Source: an uncultured bacterium (lineage in GTDB: Bacteria > Pseudomonadota > Alphaproteobacteria > SP197). From it: DNA of 7,683 nt. Location: contig CALLQH010000392.1 of NCBI GenBank assembly GCA_938014945.1, positions 1-7,683 on the forward strand, written 5' to 3'. Below the pieces are notes generated by a model. It did not search any database. It had not been told where the DNA came from and worked only from the letters and a program-made list of their open reading frames with translations. The position numbers and the translations under genes were made by a program. Positions 1-6,842 of this stretch are shown one piece after another. How positions within the stretch are numbered: position 1 is the stretch's first letter; each line of letters starts with the position of its first letter.

Positions 1-1464
1 CGCGACACCATGGGCGACATCATCCGCGACATCGGCCCCTCGGCCTTCGACGGCGTGCTGGTCAACGTGCCGACCCGCGCCATGACTGGGCACAACTGGA
101 ACGGCGAGGTCATGGACTGGAAGGCTGCCCCCGCCCAGTACGGCGCCATCCACTTTCACGACGACGACATCGCTGATTGCGGCTGGGAGACCGACTTCAG
201 CTTCACCGTGCCGGAGGGTCTGAAGAGCGGCATCTACGCCGCGCGTCTCGTCGCCGGGGAGCAGAACGACCACATCCCCTTCGTGGTGCGCGCGCCGCGC
301 GGCACGGCCACGGCAGACGCCCTGTTCCTGATGCCCTCGGCCAGTTACCTCGCCTATGCCAACGAACACGCCGCGGTCGAAAGTGCCGGCGCCATGGATG
401 CCTTCTCGGGCCATCTCTCCGGTCTTTCGGCGCAGGACCTGCTGCTGGGCGAGCGGCCGGATCTCGGCTATTCGCTCTACTGCCATCACGGCGACGGCTC
501 GGGCGTGGCGGTCAGTTCGCGCCTGCGGCCCGTGCTCAACATGCGGCCGGGCGTGACCAACGCCTGGGTCGGACCGGGCGGCACATTTCCCTGGCAGTTC
601 AACGCCGACCTGCCGCTGATGGACTTCCTCGAACACCACGGCTTTGCCTGCGACGTGGCGACCGACGAGGACCTGCACGACGAGGGCCTCGACCTGCTCT
701 CGCGCTACCGCGTCGTGATGACTGGCAGCCACCCGGAGTACTACTCCAAGCCCATGCTCGATGCGCTGGATGGCTGGCTGCAGCGGGGCGGGCGGCTGAT
801 GTATCTGGGCGGCAACGGCTTCTACTGGCGCGTCGCCTTCCATCCAGAGATCAAGGGCGTGATGGAGCTGCGCCGGGGCGAGGACGGCATCCGCGACTGG
901 GTCGCCCAGGGCGGCGAATACTACCAGGCCTTCGACGGCGCCTACGGCGGCATGTGGGAGCGCCAGGGCCGGCCGATCCATGCGCTGGCGGGAGTCGGCA
1001 TGGCCGGCCAGGGCTTCGACATCTCGGGCTACTACCGGCGCACGCCGGAAAGCCGCAATCCGCGCGCGGCTTTCGTCTTCGAAGGCATCGAGGACGAGAT
1101 CATCGGCGATTTCGGCGTCGTGGGCGGCGGTGCCGCGGGCATCGAGGTCGACCGCTGCGACTTCTCCAAGGGCTCGCCGCCCAACACCCTGGTGCTGGCC
1201 AGTTCCGAGGGCCTTTCGGACATCTACTATCCCGGTCCCGAGGAGATCGACAACGCCCGGCCTTTCCTCGATGCCGTGCAGAACCCCCAGGTGCGCGCCG
1301 ACCTCACCTTCCACGAAACCGCCAACGGCGGCGCGGTGTTCTCGGTCGGCTCCATCGCCTGGATCGGCAGCCTGTCGTGGAACGGCTTCGACAACAACGT
1401 CGCGGGCGTCACCGCCAACGTGCTGCGGCGTTTCCTCGATCCGGAGCCGTTTCCCGAACCGTGA
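1..1464 (+). CDS. N,N-dimethylformamidase beta-subunit-like protein, C-terminal part (5' truncated)
   Basis: The frame is open from base 1 and stops at TGA 1462-1464, so 487 codons of a longer protein are present. An ATG at 10 has no ribosome binding site in view and the frame continues left of it, so it is probably internal. By recognition, not search, the protein resembles the large subunit of N,N-dimethylformamidase, an enzyme that hydrolyses DMF to formate and dimethylamine. That subunit is roughly 760 residues, so about the last two thirds is here. The part seen begins with a beta-rich stretch and continues into a glutamine-amidotransferase-like domain. Conserved-looking aromatic and glycine motifs are GGNGFYW (808-828) and GEYYQAFDGAYGGMW (913-957). 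The characterised enzyme binds one iron through two Tyr and one Glu. The tyrosines in these motifs are candidates, but I cannot align them with certainty. No small (alpha) subunit gene lies downstream. The true substrate may be another amide, since many family members are uncharacterised. Confidence 0.75.
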   Translation, partial: RDTMGDIIRDIGPSAFDGVLVNVPTRAMTGHNWNGEVMDWKAAPAQYGAIHFHDDDIADCGWETDFSFTVPEGLKSGIYAARLVAGEQNDHIPFVVRAPRGTATADALFLMPSASYLAYANEHAAVESAGAMDAFSGHLSGLSAQDLLLGERPDLGYSLYCHHGDGSGVAVSSRLRPVLNMRPGVTNAWVGPGGTFPWQFNADLPLMDFLEHHGFACDVATDEDLHDEGLDLLSRYRVVMTGSHPEYYSKPMLDALDGWLQRGGRLMYLGGNGFYWRVAFHPEIKGVMELRRGEDGIRDWVAQGGEYYQAFDGAYGGMWERQGRPIHALAGVGMAGQGFDISGYYRRTPESRNPRAAFVFEGIEDEIIGDFGVVGGGAAGIEVDRCDFSKGSPPNTLVLASSEGLSDIYYPGPEEIDNARPFLDAVQNPQVRADLTFHETANGGAVFSVGSIAWIGSLSWNGFDNNVAGVTANVLRRFLDPEPFPEP

Positions 1465-1514
1465 CGCATCGGCGCGCGCAACATGCGCGTGTGATCGGCG
1501 TTTGACATGGCATC

Positions 1515-1531
1515 GGGGCCGCATCGGCCCC
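1515..1531 (+). other. Perfect GC hairpin upstream of the 24-codon gene
   Basis: A 7-bp perfect inverted repeat, GGGGCCG / CGGCCCC, encloses a CAT loop. It begins 51 bases after the amidase-like stop codon and ends 4 bases before the GAGGAG ribosome binding site of the next small gene. No T-run follows, so it is not a classical intrinsic terminator. It could stabilise the 3' end of the upstream message, or control access to the small gene's ribosome binding site if the two are co-transcribed. The structure is seen directly; the role is inference. Confidence 0.45.
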
Positions 1532-1535
1532 CTGC

Positions 1536-1541
1536 GAGGAG
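1536..1541 (+). promoter_or_regulatory. Strong ribosome binding site for the 24-codon ORF
   Basis: GAGGAG lies 6 bases before the ATG at 1548, close to the ideal match and spacing for the 16S anti-Shine-Dalgarno. This site is the main reason to treat the very short reading frame that follows as a real gene. Confidence 0.6.
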
Positions 1542-1547
1542 ACCGCC

Positions 1548-1622
1548 ATGCCGATCATTCTCTGGCTGCTGGGTGTGCCGCTCAGCGTCGTCATCCTTCT
1601 CGTGCTTTTCGGCATCGCCTGA
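1548..1622 (+). CDS. 24-residue single-pass membrane miniprotein
   Basis: ATG 1548 to TGA 1620-1622 gives 24 residues beginning MPIILWLLGVPLSVV and ending in FGIA. Nearly every residue is hydrophobic: Ile, Leu and Val dominate, with one Trp at position 6, two prolines and no charged residue. The whole protein can form one transmembrane helix and has no room for a soluble domain. GAGGAG sits 6 bases upstream of the start. The next gene, a DUF3309-type membrane miniprotein, starts 38 bases after the stop on the same strand, so the two are probably co-transcribed. I do not assign it to a named family. Possible roles for proteins of this size include tuning a membrane complex or an envelope stress response, but nothing in the sequence chooses between them. 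A chance hydrophobic frame remains possible, although the ribosome binding site and the paired neighbour argue against it. Confidence 0.6.
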   Translation: MPIILWLLGVPLSVVILLVLFGIA

Positions 1623-1660
1623 CCCGCGCCGCCGCCAACCATCACAAGGGGGACTGACCC

Positions 1661-1816
1661 ATGCTGGGTACCATTCTGATCATCGTGCTGATCCTGATCC
1701 TGCTCGGCTCGCTGCCGGCATGGCCCTACAGCCGTTCCTGGGGTTACTTCCCCTCGGGCGGCCTGGGCCTGGTGCTTGTGATCATCATCATCCTGGTGTT
1801 GCTCGGCCACATCTGA
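1661..1816 (+). CDS. DUF3309-family small membrane protein
   Basis: ATG 1661 to TGA 1814-1816 encodes 51 residues beginning MLGTILIIVLILILLGSLP. Two hydrophobic helices (about residues 3-18 and 36-49) are joined by a short polar turn, AWPYSRSWGYFPSGG. This two-helix hairpin with a central WPYSRSWGY-type motif is the hallmark of DUF3309, a family of about 50 residues that I know mainly from Alphaproteobacteria and related bacteria, with no established function. The length equals the family norm, so the gene looks complete. AAGGGGGA at 1646-1653 provides a ribosome binding site 7 bases before the start. It follows the 24-codon membrane miniprotein by 38 bases and faces groEL convergently, with a terminator hairpin between. 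The family call is by recognition of the motif pattern. Confidence 0.85.
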   Translation: MLGTILIIVLILILLGSLPAWPYSRSWGYFPSGGLGLVLVIIIILVLLGHI

Positions 1817-1837
1817 GGCCCGCACCGGACAAACAAA

Positions 1838-1865
1838 AAGGGCCGCGGCGGATGCCGCGGCCCTT
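1838..1865 (-). terminator. Rho-independent terminator of groESL, possibly bidirectional
   Basis: A perfect 12-bp inverted repeat, AAGGGCCGCGGC / GCCGCGGCCCTT, has a 4-base loop. Read on the minus strand the stem ends in CCCTT and runs into TTTGTTTG, giving a T-rich tail about 28 bases past the groEL stop codon. This is the classic terminator layout for groEL. Read on the plus strand the stem is followed by CTCGTTT, a much weaker T-run, so it may also stop transcription from the DUF3309 gene less efficiently. Confidence 0.85.
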
Positions 1866-1892
1866 CTCGTTTCAGGCGAAGGTCGGTCTGGC

Positions 1893-3554
<1,662 letters not shown>

Positions 3555-3612
3555 GTTTTGCTATCTCCTGAATGTCGGAATGCCTGGGACGGGAAAGGTG
3601 TCTCTCAGGCGC

Positions 3613-3918
3613 TCACTTCTTCTTCTTGGCGCCTTCGATGACGCCCATGATGTCGGCTTCCTTCATGATCAGAAGGTCGTCGCCATCGATCTTGACCTCG
3701 GTGCCCGACCACTTGCCGAACAGAACCCGGTCCTTGACCTTGACGTCGAGCGGCGTGAGCTTGCCGTTCTCATCCCGGCCACCGGGGCCGACGGCGACGA
3801 CTTCGCCTTCCATCGGCTTTTCCTTGGCGGTATCGGGAATGATGATTCCGCCCGCGGTCTTTTCCTCGCTGTCGGTGCGGCGGACCACAACGCGGTCATG
3901 CAAAGGCCTGAAGCCCAT
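3613..3918 (-). CDS. groES: Co-chaperonin GroES (10 kDa, Hsp10)
   Basis: The protein has 101 residues, within the usual 95-105 range for GroES, the heptameric lid that binds the GroEL apical domains and encloses the folding chamber. It begins MGFRPLHDRVVVRR, the conserved first strand. The mobile loop that contacts GroEL spans about 17-34 and holds the hydrophobic anchor GGIII at 23-27. The roof loop is near GPGGRDENGK (44-53), and the C-terminal part contains GDDLLIMKEADIMGVIE. The last four residues are all lysine, a basic extension beyond the conserved end. AGGGGAG at 3925-3931 is the ribosome binding site, 6 bases before the ATG. It is the promoter-proximal gene of the groES-groEL operon, the standard order. 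Confidence 0.98.
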   Translation of the reverse strand: MGFRPLHDRVVVRRTDSEEKTAGGIIIPDTAKEKPMEGEVVAVGPGGRDENGKLTPLDVKVKDRVLFGKWSGTEVKIDGDDLLIMKEADIMGVIEGAKKKK

Positions 3919-3967
3919 TGGTTACTCCCCTGAGTGCTTGCGTTTCTAAGCTGCGCCGGACCGGCTG

Positions 3968-3994
3968 TTAGCACTCGCCCGGTGCGAGTGCCAG
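3968..3994 (-). promoter_or_regulatory. CIRCE operator (HrcA binding site) of groESL
   Basis: TTAGCACTC, a 9-base spacer and GAGTGCCAG match the CIRCE element TTAGCACTC-N9-GAGTGCTAA. The first half on the plus strand is perfect and the second matches at 7 of 9 positions, with the spacer length exact. It lies 49 bases upstream of the groES start codon, just downstream of the predicted -10 box, so bound HrcA would block initiation. HrcA is a heat-labile repressor whose activity depends on GroEL, so this site would link chaperonin expression to free chaperonin levels. No hrcA gene is in the window. Confidence 0.95.
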
Positions 3995-3995
3995 A

Positions 3996-4024
3996 GACAT
4001 GGCCTTGTGCTCTCCAGGAGTCAA
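3996..4024 (-). promoter_or_regulatory. Predicted groESL promoter
   Basis: On the minus strand, TTGACT (4019-4024) and CATGTC (3996-4001) are separated by exactly 17 bases. The -35 box matches five of six bases of TTGACA. The -10 box is poor for the housekeeping sigma factor, but read as CCATGT it resembles the CCCCATnT-type -10 of heat-shock sigma-32 promoters. Transcription would start inside the CIRCE element, the usual geometry for HrcA-controlled groE promoters. Whether RpoH, the housekeeping sigma, or both use it cannot be decided here. Confidence 0.65.
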
Positions 4025-4438
4025 CCGCCGGAGGGCAGAAAACCTCAGAAAATCTGCCTTTGGCGCTCGCTTGCGCGGCCGCGCCGGGTGCCCGGTGGGC
4101 GACGGGCGCGTGCCGGGCCCCGCGGGCCGGCGGTCCGTGGCGGCGCGGGTGCCGCCAAATGTGATCGGAAAGCCTTAGATCGGCCTCAATTGCAGGCCAC
4201 CTATGACATCGAGGGACCGGTCTGGTCACGTTCCCCTTTCCCGCGGTGGCTCCGCGGTGCTGGCTCCGGCCGGTCCCCCACGCCATCCCGGCGGCGCCCC
4301 CGCCGCCTGGAGCCGGCCCGTTAAGGGTCCGGCACGGATCGCGCGGCGGCGGGCCTCCTCCTAGCGCCCCCTTTGGAACGGCCGCCGTCGCGTGATCTTC
4401 CTTCTTCCCGTGCAGGGCCTGGATCCGGCCCGCCGGGT
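4025..4438. other. GC-rich divergent intergenic region without a recognisable gene
   Basis: No credible coding frame, tRNA or known RNA is seen between the groESL promoter and the lipoprotein promoter. Frames that cross it lack ribosome binding sites and consist mostly of low-complexity Arg, Gly, Pro and Ala. The stretch holds several short hairpins: CCGGG/CCCGG (4084-4095), GGCGGC/GCCGCC (4139-4156), GGCCT/AGGCC (4182-4198), two copies of the palindrome CCGCGG (4241-4257), and a longer-range pair GCTGGCTCC/GGAGCCGGC (4259-4267 and 4309-4317, one G-T pair). None is followed by a T-run, so I do not call terminators. The density of pairs may simply reflect extreme GC content. Confidence 0.5.
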
Positions 4439-4467
4439 TTGCAGTCGAACCGCCCCCGGCGTATCAA
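4439..4467 (+). promoter_or_regulatory. Candidate promoter of the lipoprotein gene
   Basis: TTGCAG (4439-4444) and TATCAA (4462-4467) are separated by 17 bases. The -10 box matches four of six consensus bases and the -35 box matches the TTG core. Transcription would begin near 4474, leaving a leader of about 23 bases that carries the GGAG ribosome binding site. It is the best-spaced pair I found in this intergenic region, but the prediction comes from sequence alone. Confidence 0.4.
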
Positions 4468-4496
4468 TCCTGATCATCTCCTGCCGGAGCCGTTCC

Positions 4497-5309
4497 ATGC
4501 GGCGTTCGCTGCCTCTTCTTCTGGCGCCCCTGGCGCTGCTGGTCCTGGGCGCCTGCCAGTCCCAGGTGCCTCTCGCCAGCACCTATGACCTTACCTACCA
4601 GCAGAAGATGCAGGCCGCCGAGCATTGGCAGGTGCTGGCCCGCGACATCGTCGAGCAGGTCGCCTTGCGGGCCGCACCCTACGGCTATGAAATCGCCGTC
4701 GAGCGGGAAGGGCCCAGCACCGTCTTCGCCACGGCCTTCGACGACATGCTGATCACCCAGTTCGTCCAGAACGGCTTTCTGGTGCGCGACACGGTGCAAC
4801 CCGGTGGGCTGCTGCTGCGCTACAAGACCCAGCTTGTGACCCATGCGCCCGGCCGCGACGTGCGTCCTCCCGTGGGCACCTTCGTGGCGCTGGGCGGCGG
4901 CATCATCGCCCTGCACGCGGCGCTGGAGAACACGCTCTCGGCCGGCAACGTCAACGTGCTGACCGCTGCGACCGCCGGTGCCCTGGAGATCGGCGCGGGT
5001 TCCATCGCGGAGGTGACCGATACGGAGTTCATCGTCACCACCTCGCTGCTCAGCGACGACCTCTACGTCGCGCGTTACACCGACATCTATTATCTGCCCG
5101 ATGGCGATGCCGATCTCTATCAGGTCGAAACCGCCGTCTCGCAGGACGCTCCTTTCACCATCTCCTATGATTCATGGGTGCGGACCCTCACGGATGTGCG
5201 TGCCGAGGCTTCGCAACGGTGCGCCCGTCACGGCATGGCCGCAGAACTGACCGGGCGCGAGTTTTCCCAGAGGATGCAGAGCGCGGTGTTCCGCTGCTAC
5301 CTTCCCTGA
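4497..5309 (+). CDS. Predicted outer-membrane lipoprotein of unknown family
   Basis: The start at 4497 is chosen over an in-frame ATG at 4392. It has GGAG 7 bases upstream, and it puts a perfect lipoprotein signal peptide at the N-terminus: MRRS, a Leu/Ala/Pro-rich core, then lipobox LGAC with Cys20 as the lipidated residue. The residue after Cys is Gln, not Asp, so Lol sorting to the outer membrane is expected. The 270-residue precursor would leave about 251 mature residues in the periplasm. An amphipathic N-terminal region (about 33-60) is followed by a mixed alpha/beta part. Next come glycine- and alanine-rich hydrophobic stretches (about 127-148 and 153-172), a beta-looking segment with TEFIVTTSLLSDDLYVARY (177-195), and a C-terminal part with two cysteines (242 and 267) that could form a disulfide. 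I do not recognise the family. The layout loosely recalls periplasmic lipoproteins of the FlgO/CsgG kind, but that is a weak impression. It stands alone between divergent groESL and the downstream transporter. Confidence 0.8.
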   Translation: MRRSLPLLLAPLALLVLGACQSQVPLASTYDLTYQQKMQAAEHWQVLARDIVEQVALRAAPYGYEIAVEREGPSTVFATAFDDMLITQFVQNGFLVRDTVQPGGLLLRYKTQLVTHAPGRDVRPPVGTFVALGGGIIALHAALENTLSAGNVNVLTAATAGALEIGAGSIAEVTDTEFIVTTSLLSDDLYVARYTDIYYLPDGDADLYQVETAVSQDAPFTISYDSWVRTLTDVRAEASQRCARHGMAAELTGREFSQRMQSAVFRCYLP

Positions 5310-5404
5310 GTCCTCCGAAGGTCGTGCGCTGCGCCAATGGCAGTGCTCGAAGCAGCATTACGCAACCGGCGCTAGAACTTGCTCGCGCCCGCCGAGTGAT
5401 CGGC

Positions 5405-5426
5405 AAGGCCGGTGCTCGGGCCTTTT
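5405..5426 (+). terminator. Possible weak terminator after the lipoprotein gene
   Basis: AAGGCC (5405-5410) pairs with GGCCTT (5419-5424) across an 8-base loop, and the stem runs into TTTTCATT. The stem is only 6 bp and lies about 95 bases after the lipoprotein stop codon, so termination may be partial. It would separate the lipoprotein transcript from the ABC transporter operon. Confidence 0.4.
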
Positions 5427-5450
5427 CATTCCGGACGAATGCTGCAAGGA

Positions 5451-5460
5451 TTGCGCGCAA
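5451..5460. promoter_or_regulatory. 10-bp perfect palindrome upstream of the transporter operon
   Basis: TTGCGCGCAA is a perfect palindrome lying 67 bases before the start of the binding-protein gene, in the region where its promoter should be. Its half-site TTGC/GCAA resembles operator halves used by several repressor families. It could be a regulator site, or it could arise by chance in GC-rich DNA. No regulator gene is visible nearby, and no well-matched promoter could be placed around it. Confidence 0.25.
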
Positions 5461-5513
5461 GTGAAACAGTGTGCATGGGCAAAGGCCGCTGTTTGACGAC
5501 CCAACAAGGCAAT

Positions 5514-5520
5514 GAGGGAG
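5514..5520 (+). promoter_or_regulatory. Ribosome binding site that fixes the binding-protein start
   Basis: GAGGGAG lies 6 bases before the ATG at 5527. It overlaps an alternative upstream ATG at 5512, which would otherwise add five residues. The position makes 5527 the likely start. Confidence 0.7.
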
Positions 5521-5526
5521 ACTTCC

Positions 5527-6648
5527 ATGAAGCGTATGGGTATCAACGAATTCGAGGACAAGCTGTTCACGGGAAAGCTTTCCCGCCGGCAGGCCTTCGG
5601 TGTGCTGGGTGCCGTCGGTGTCGTGCCGACGGTCATGACCTTCGGCGCCGGTGGCGCCCGCGCCGCACAGCAGCCGCTGGTTCTGGAGTGGTCGGGTTAC
5701 GAAGTTCCCGAGCTCTATCCGCCTTATGCCGCGAAGTACGGCGAACCTGAATTCTCGTTCTTTGCGAGCGAGCAGGAAATGGCGACCAAGATCCGCAACG
5801 GCTATCCCGCCGACATCACCCACCCCTGTGCCGAGAGCTGGGGCCGCATGGATGACGGCGGTCTGCTCAAGGCGATCGATGTCTCGCGCCTCTCCAACTG
5901 GCCGGACGTCTTCGAGGGCCTGCGCGACCATCACGCGATTCGCGACGCTCAGGGCAACATCAAGATGATGCCCGCCGACTGGGGCAACAGCTCGATCGTC
6001 TACCGCACCGATCTCTACGACGGCGAGGAGAGCTGGTGCATGCTCTTTGACGAGCGTTATGCAGGCAAGCTTTCGAGCTTCGATTCGGAAAGTTCGATTC
6101 TGATTGCGGGCCTGTGCGCAGGCTTCGGCATCGACTCGTTCAACATGACCGATGAGATGCTCGAGGAAGTGCGTCCCATGGTCGAGCAGCAGGCCCGCCT
6201 GGTGCGCTTCTACTGGAATGACCAGACCGAGGTCGAAACGGCCATGGCCTCGGGCGAGATCGTGGCGGCCTACGCCTGGAACTCCGCTGTGAAGTCGCTG
6301 CGCGACCAGGGCATTCCGGTGGCCTACGCGGTGCCCAAGGAAGGCATTCTGAACTGGCTGTGCGGCCTGTCGATCACGAACGTCGGCAGCGGCGACGAGG
6401 ATCTCGTCTATGCCTACCTCGACGCATGGCTGTCGCCGGAAGCCGGCAAGTTCCTGCTCGAGGACTACGGCTACGGTCATCCCAACAAGATCACCTTCGA
6501 GATTTCCGATCCGCAGGCGGTCGCCGATCTGGGATTCCCGAGCGATCCCATCGAGATGCTCAACAACGGCATCATGTTCCAGCCGTACGATCCGGCCGTC
6601 CTTCAGAAGATGGTCAATATGTTCGACGACATCAAAATCGGTCTCTGA
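5527..6648 (+). CDS. Tat-exported ABC transporter substrate-binding protein, PotD-like
   Basis: The 373-residue protein is the periplasmic capture component of an importer in the spermidine/putrescine-binding superfamily. The N-terminus carries a twin-arginine signal: SRRQAF around Arg20-Arg21, a hydrophobic stretch, and an AxA-type cleavage site near GARA/AQ (44-48). It is therefore probably exported folded. The mature part opens with LVLEWSGYEVPELYPPYAAKYG, broken here as LVLEWSGYEVP plus a PotD-like first helix. It continues with MPADWGNSSIVYRTDLY and AYAWNSA, the latter matching the MIWNGS region of E. coli PotD that holds a ligand-stacking Trp. The segment GILNWLCGLSI corresponds to IFWMDSLAI in PotD, where Trp and Asp contact the polyamine. 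The Trp is kept but the Asp is replaced by Cys, so the ligand may not be spermidine or putrescine. The permease gene follows 194 bases downstream on the same strand, with a strong hairpin between. Length and domain order are normal for the family. PotD comparisons are from memory. Confidence 0.92.
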   Translation: MKRMGINEFEDKLFTGKLSRRQAFGVLGAVGVVPTVMTFGAGGARAAQQPLVLEWSGYEVPELYPPYAAKYGEPEFSFFASEQEMATKIRNGYPADITHPCAESWGRMDDGGLLKAIDVSRLSNWPDVFEGLRDHHAIRDAQGNIKMMPADWGNSSIVYRTDLYDGEESWCMLFDERYAGKLSSFDSESSILIAGLCAGFGIDSFNMTDEMLEEVRPMVEQQARLVRFYWNDQTEVETAMASGEIVAAYAWNSAVKSLRDQGIPVAYAVPKEGILNWLCGLSITNVGSGDEDLVYAYLDAWLSPEAGKFLLEDYGYGHPNKITFEISDPQAVADLGFPSDPIEMLNNGIMFQPYDPAVLQKMVNMFDDIKIGL

Positions 6649-6673
6649 GCCCGGTTTTTGTGAAAAAGTGGGC

Positions 6674-6698
6674 GGGGCCGGCTGCCAAAGCCGGTCCC
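6674..6698 (+). terminator. Intercistronic hairpin between binding protein and permease
   Basis: GGGGCCGGCT (6674-6683) pairs fully with AGCCGGTCCC (6689-6698), a 10-bp stem with one G-T pair and a 5-base GCCAA loop. The sequence GTCGCTTTTCC follows, so the T-run begins 5 bases after the stem. This is weaker than a classical terminator and fits a partial terminator or an RNA-stabilising hairpin. Such structures after binding-protein genes commonly allow more binding protein than membrane subunits to be made. Confidence 0.65.
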
Positions 6699-6746
6699 GT
6701 CGCTTTTCCTGCCCCCAGCCATTCGCGCTTGTGCGGAACAACGGGG

Positions 6747-6775
6747 TTTTCAAGGGACCTGCCGCTGTGTATGAC
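6747..6775 (+). promoter_or_regulatory. Possible internal promoter for the permease genes
   Basis: TTTTCA (6747-6752) and TATGAC (6770-6775) are 17 bases apart, each matching four of six consensus positions. Transcription would start about 60 bases before the permease ATG. With the hairpin upstream, this could give the membrane genes some independent expression. The evidence is modest, because pairs of this quality occur by chance. Confidence 0.25.
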
Positions 6776-6842
6776 TTGTGGCGGTCACAGGCCCGAATGG
6801 GCGGGGCCGGGCGGCAAACGTGACGACAACCGGGGTTGAGGC

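Noticed and set aside
177..1505. 442-codon plus-strand frame overlapping the amidase-like gene
   Set aside because: The translation is Arg/Gly/Ala-rich low-complexity sequence in an alternate frame of a recognisable gene, with no start signal.
1502..1507. Perfect TTGACA box before the miniprotein genes
   Set aside because: At 16-18 bases downstream only GC-rich hairpin sequence is found, with nothing like a -10 box, so I do not call a promoter.
4440..4460. GTCGAAC-type sequence suggesting a tRNA T-arm
   Set aside because: The flanking bases do not form the 5-bp T-stem, and no acceptor or anticodon stems can be built around it on either strand.
4392..4496. Earlier in-frame start that would extend the lipoprotein by 35 residues
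   Set aside because: It has no ribosome binding site, would overlap the candidate promoter, and would bury the signal peptide and lipobox inside the protein.
5339..5354. Possible sigma-54 promoter (TGGCAG...GCAG) upstream of the transporter
   Set aside because: The GG and GC dinucleotides are 11 bases apart instead of the strict 10, so it fails the -24/-12 geometry.
5188..6753. Long minus-strand open frame (521 codons) opposite the binding-protein gene
   Set aside because: It spans the lipoprotein end, an intergenic gap and the whole binding-protein gene on the opposite strand. It has no recognisable domain, and its composition is that expected of an antisense shadow.
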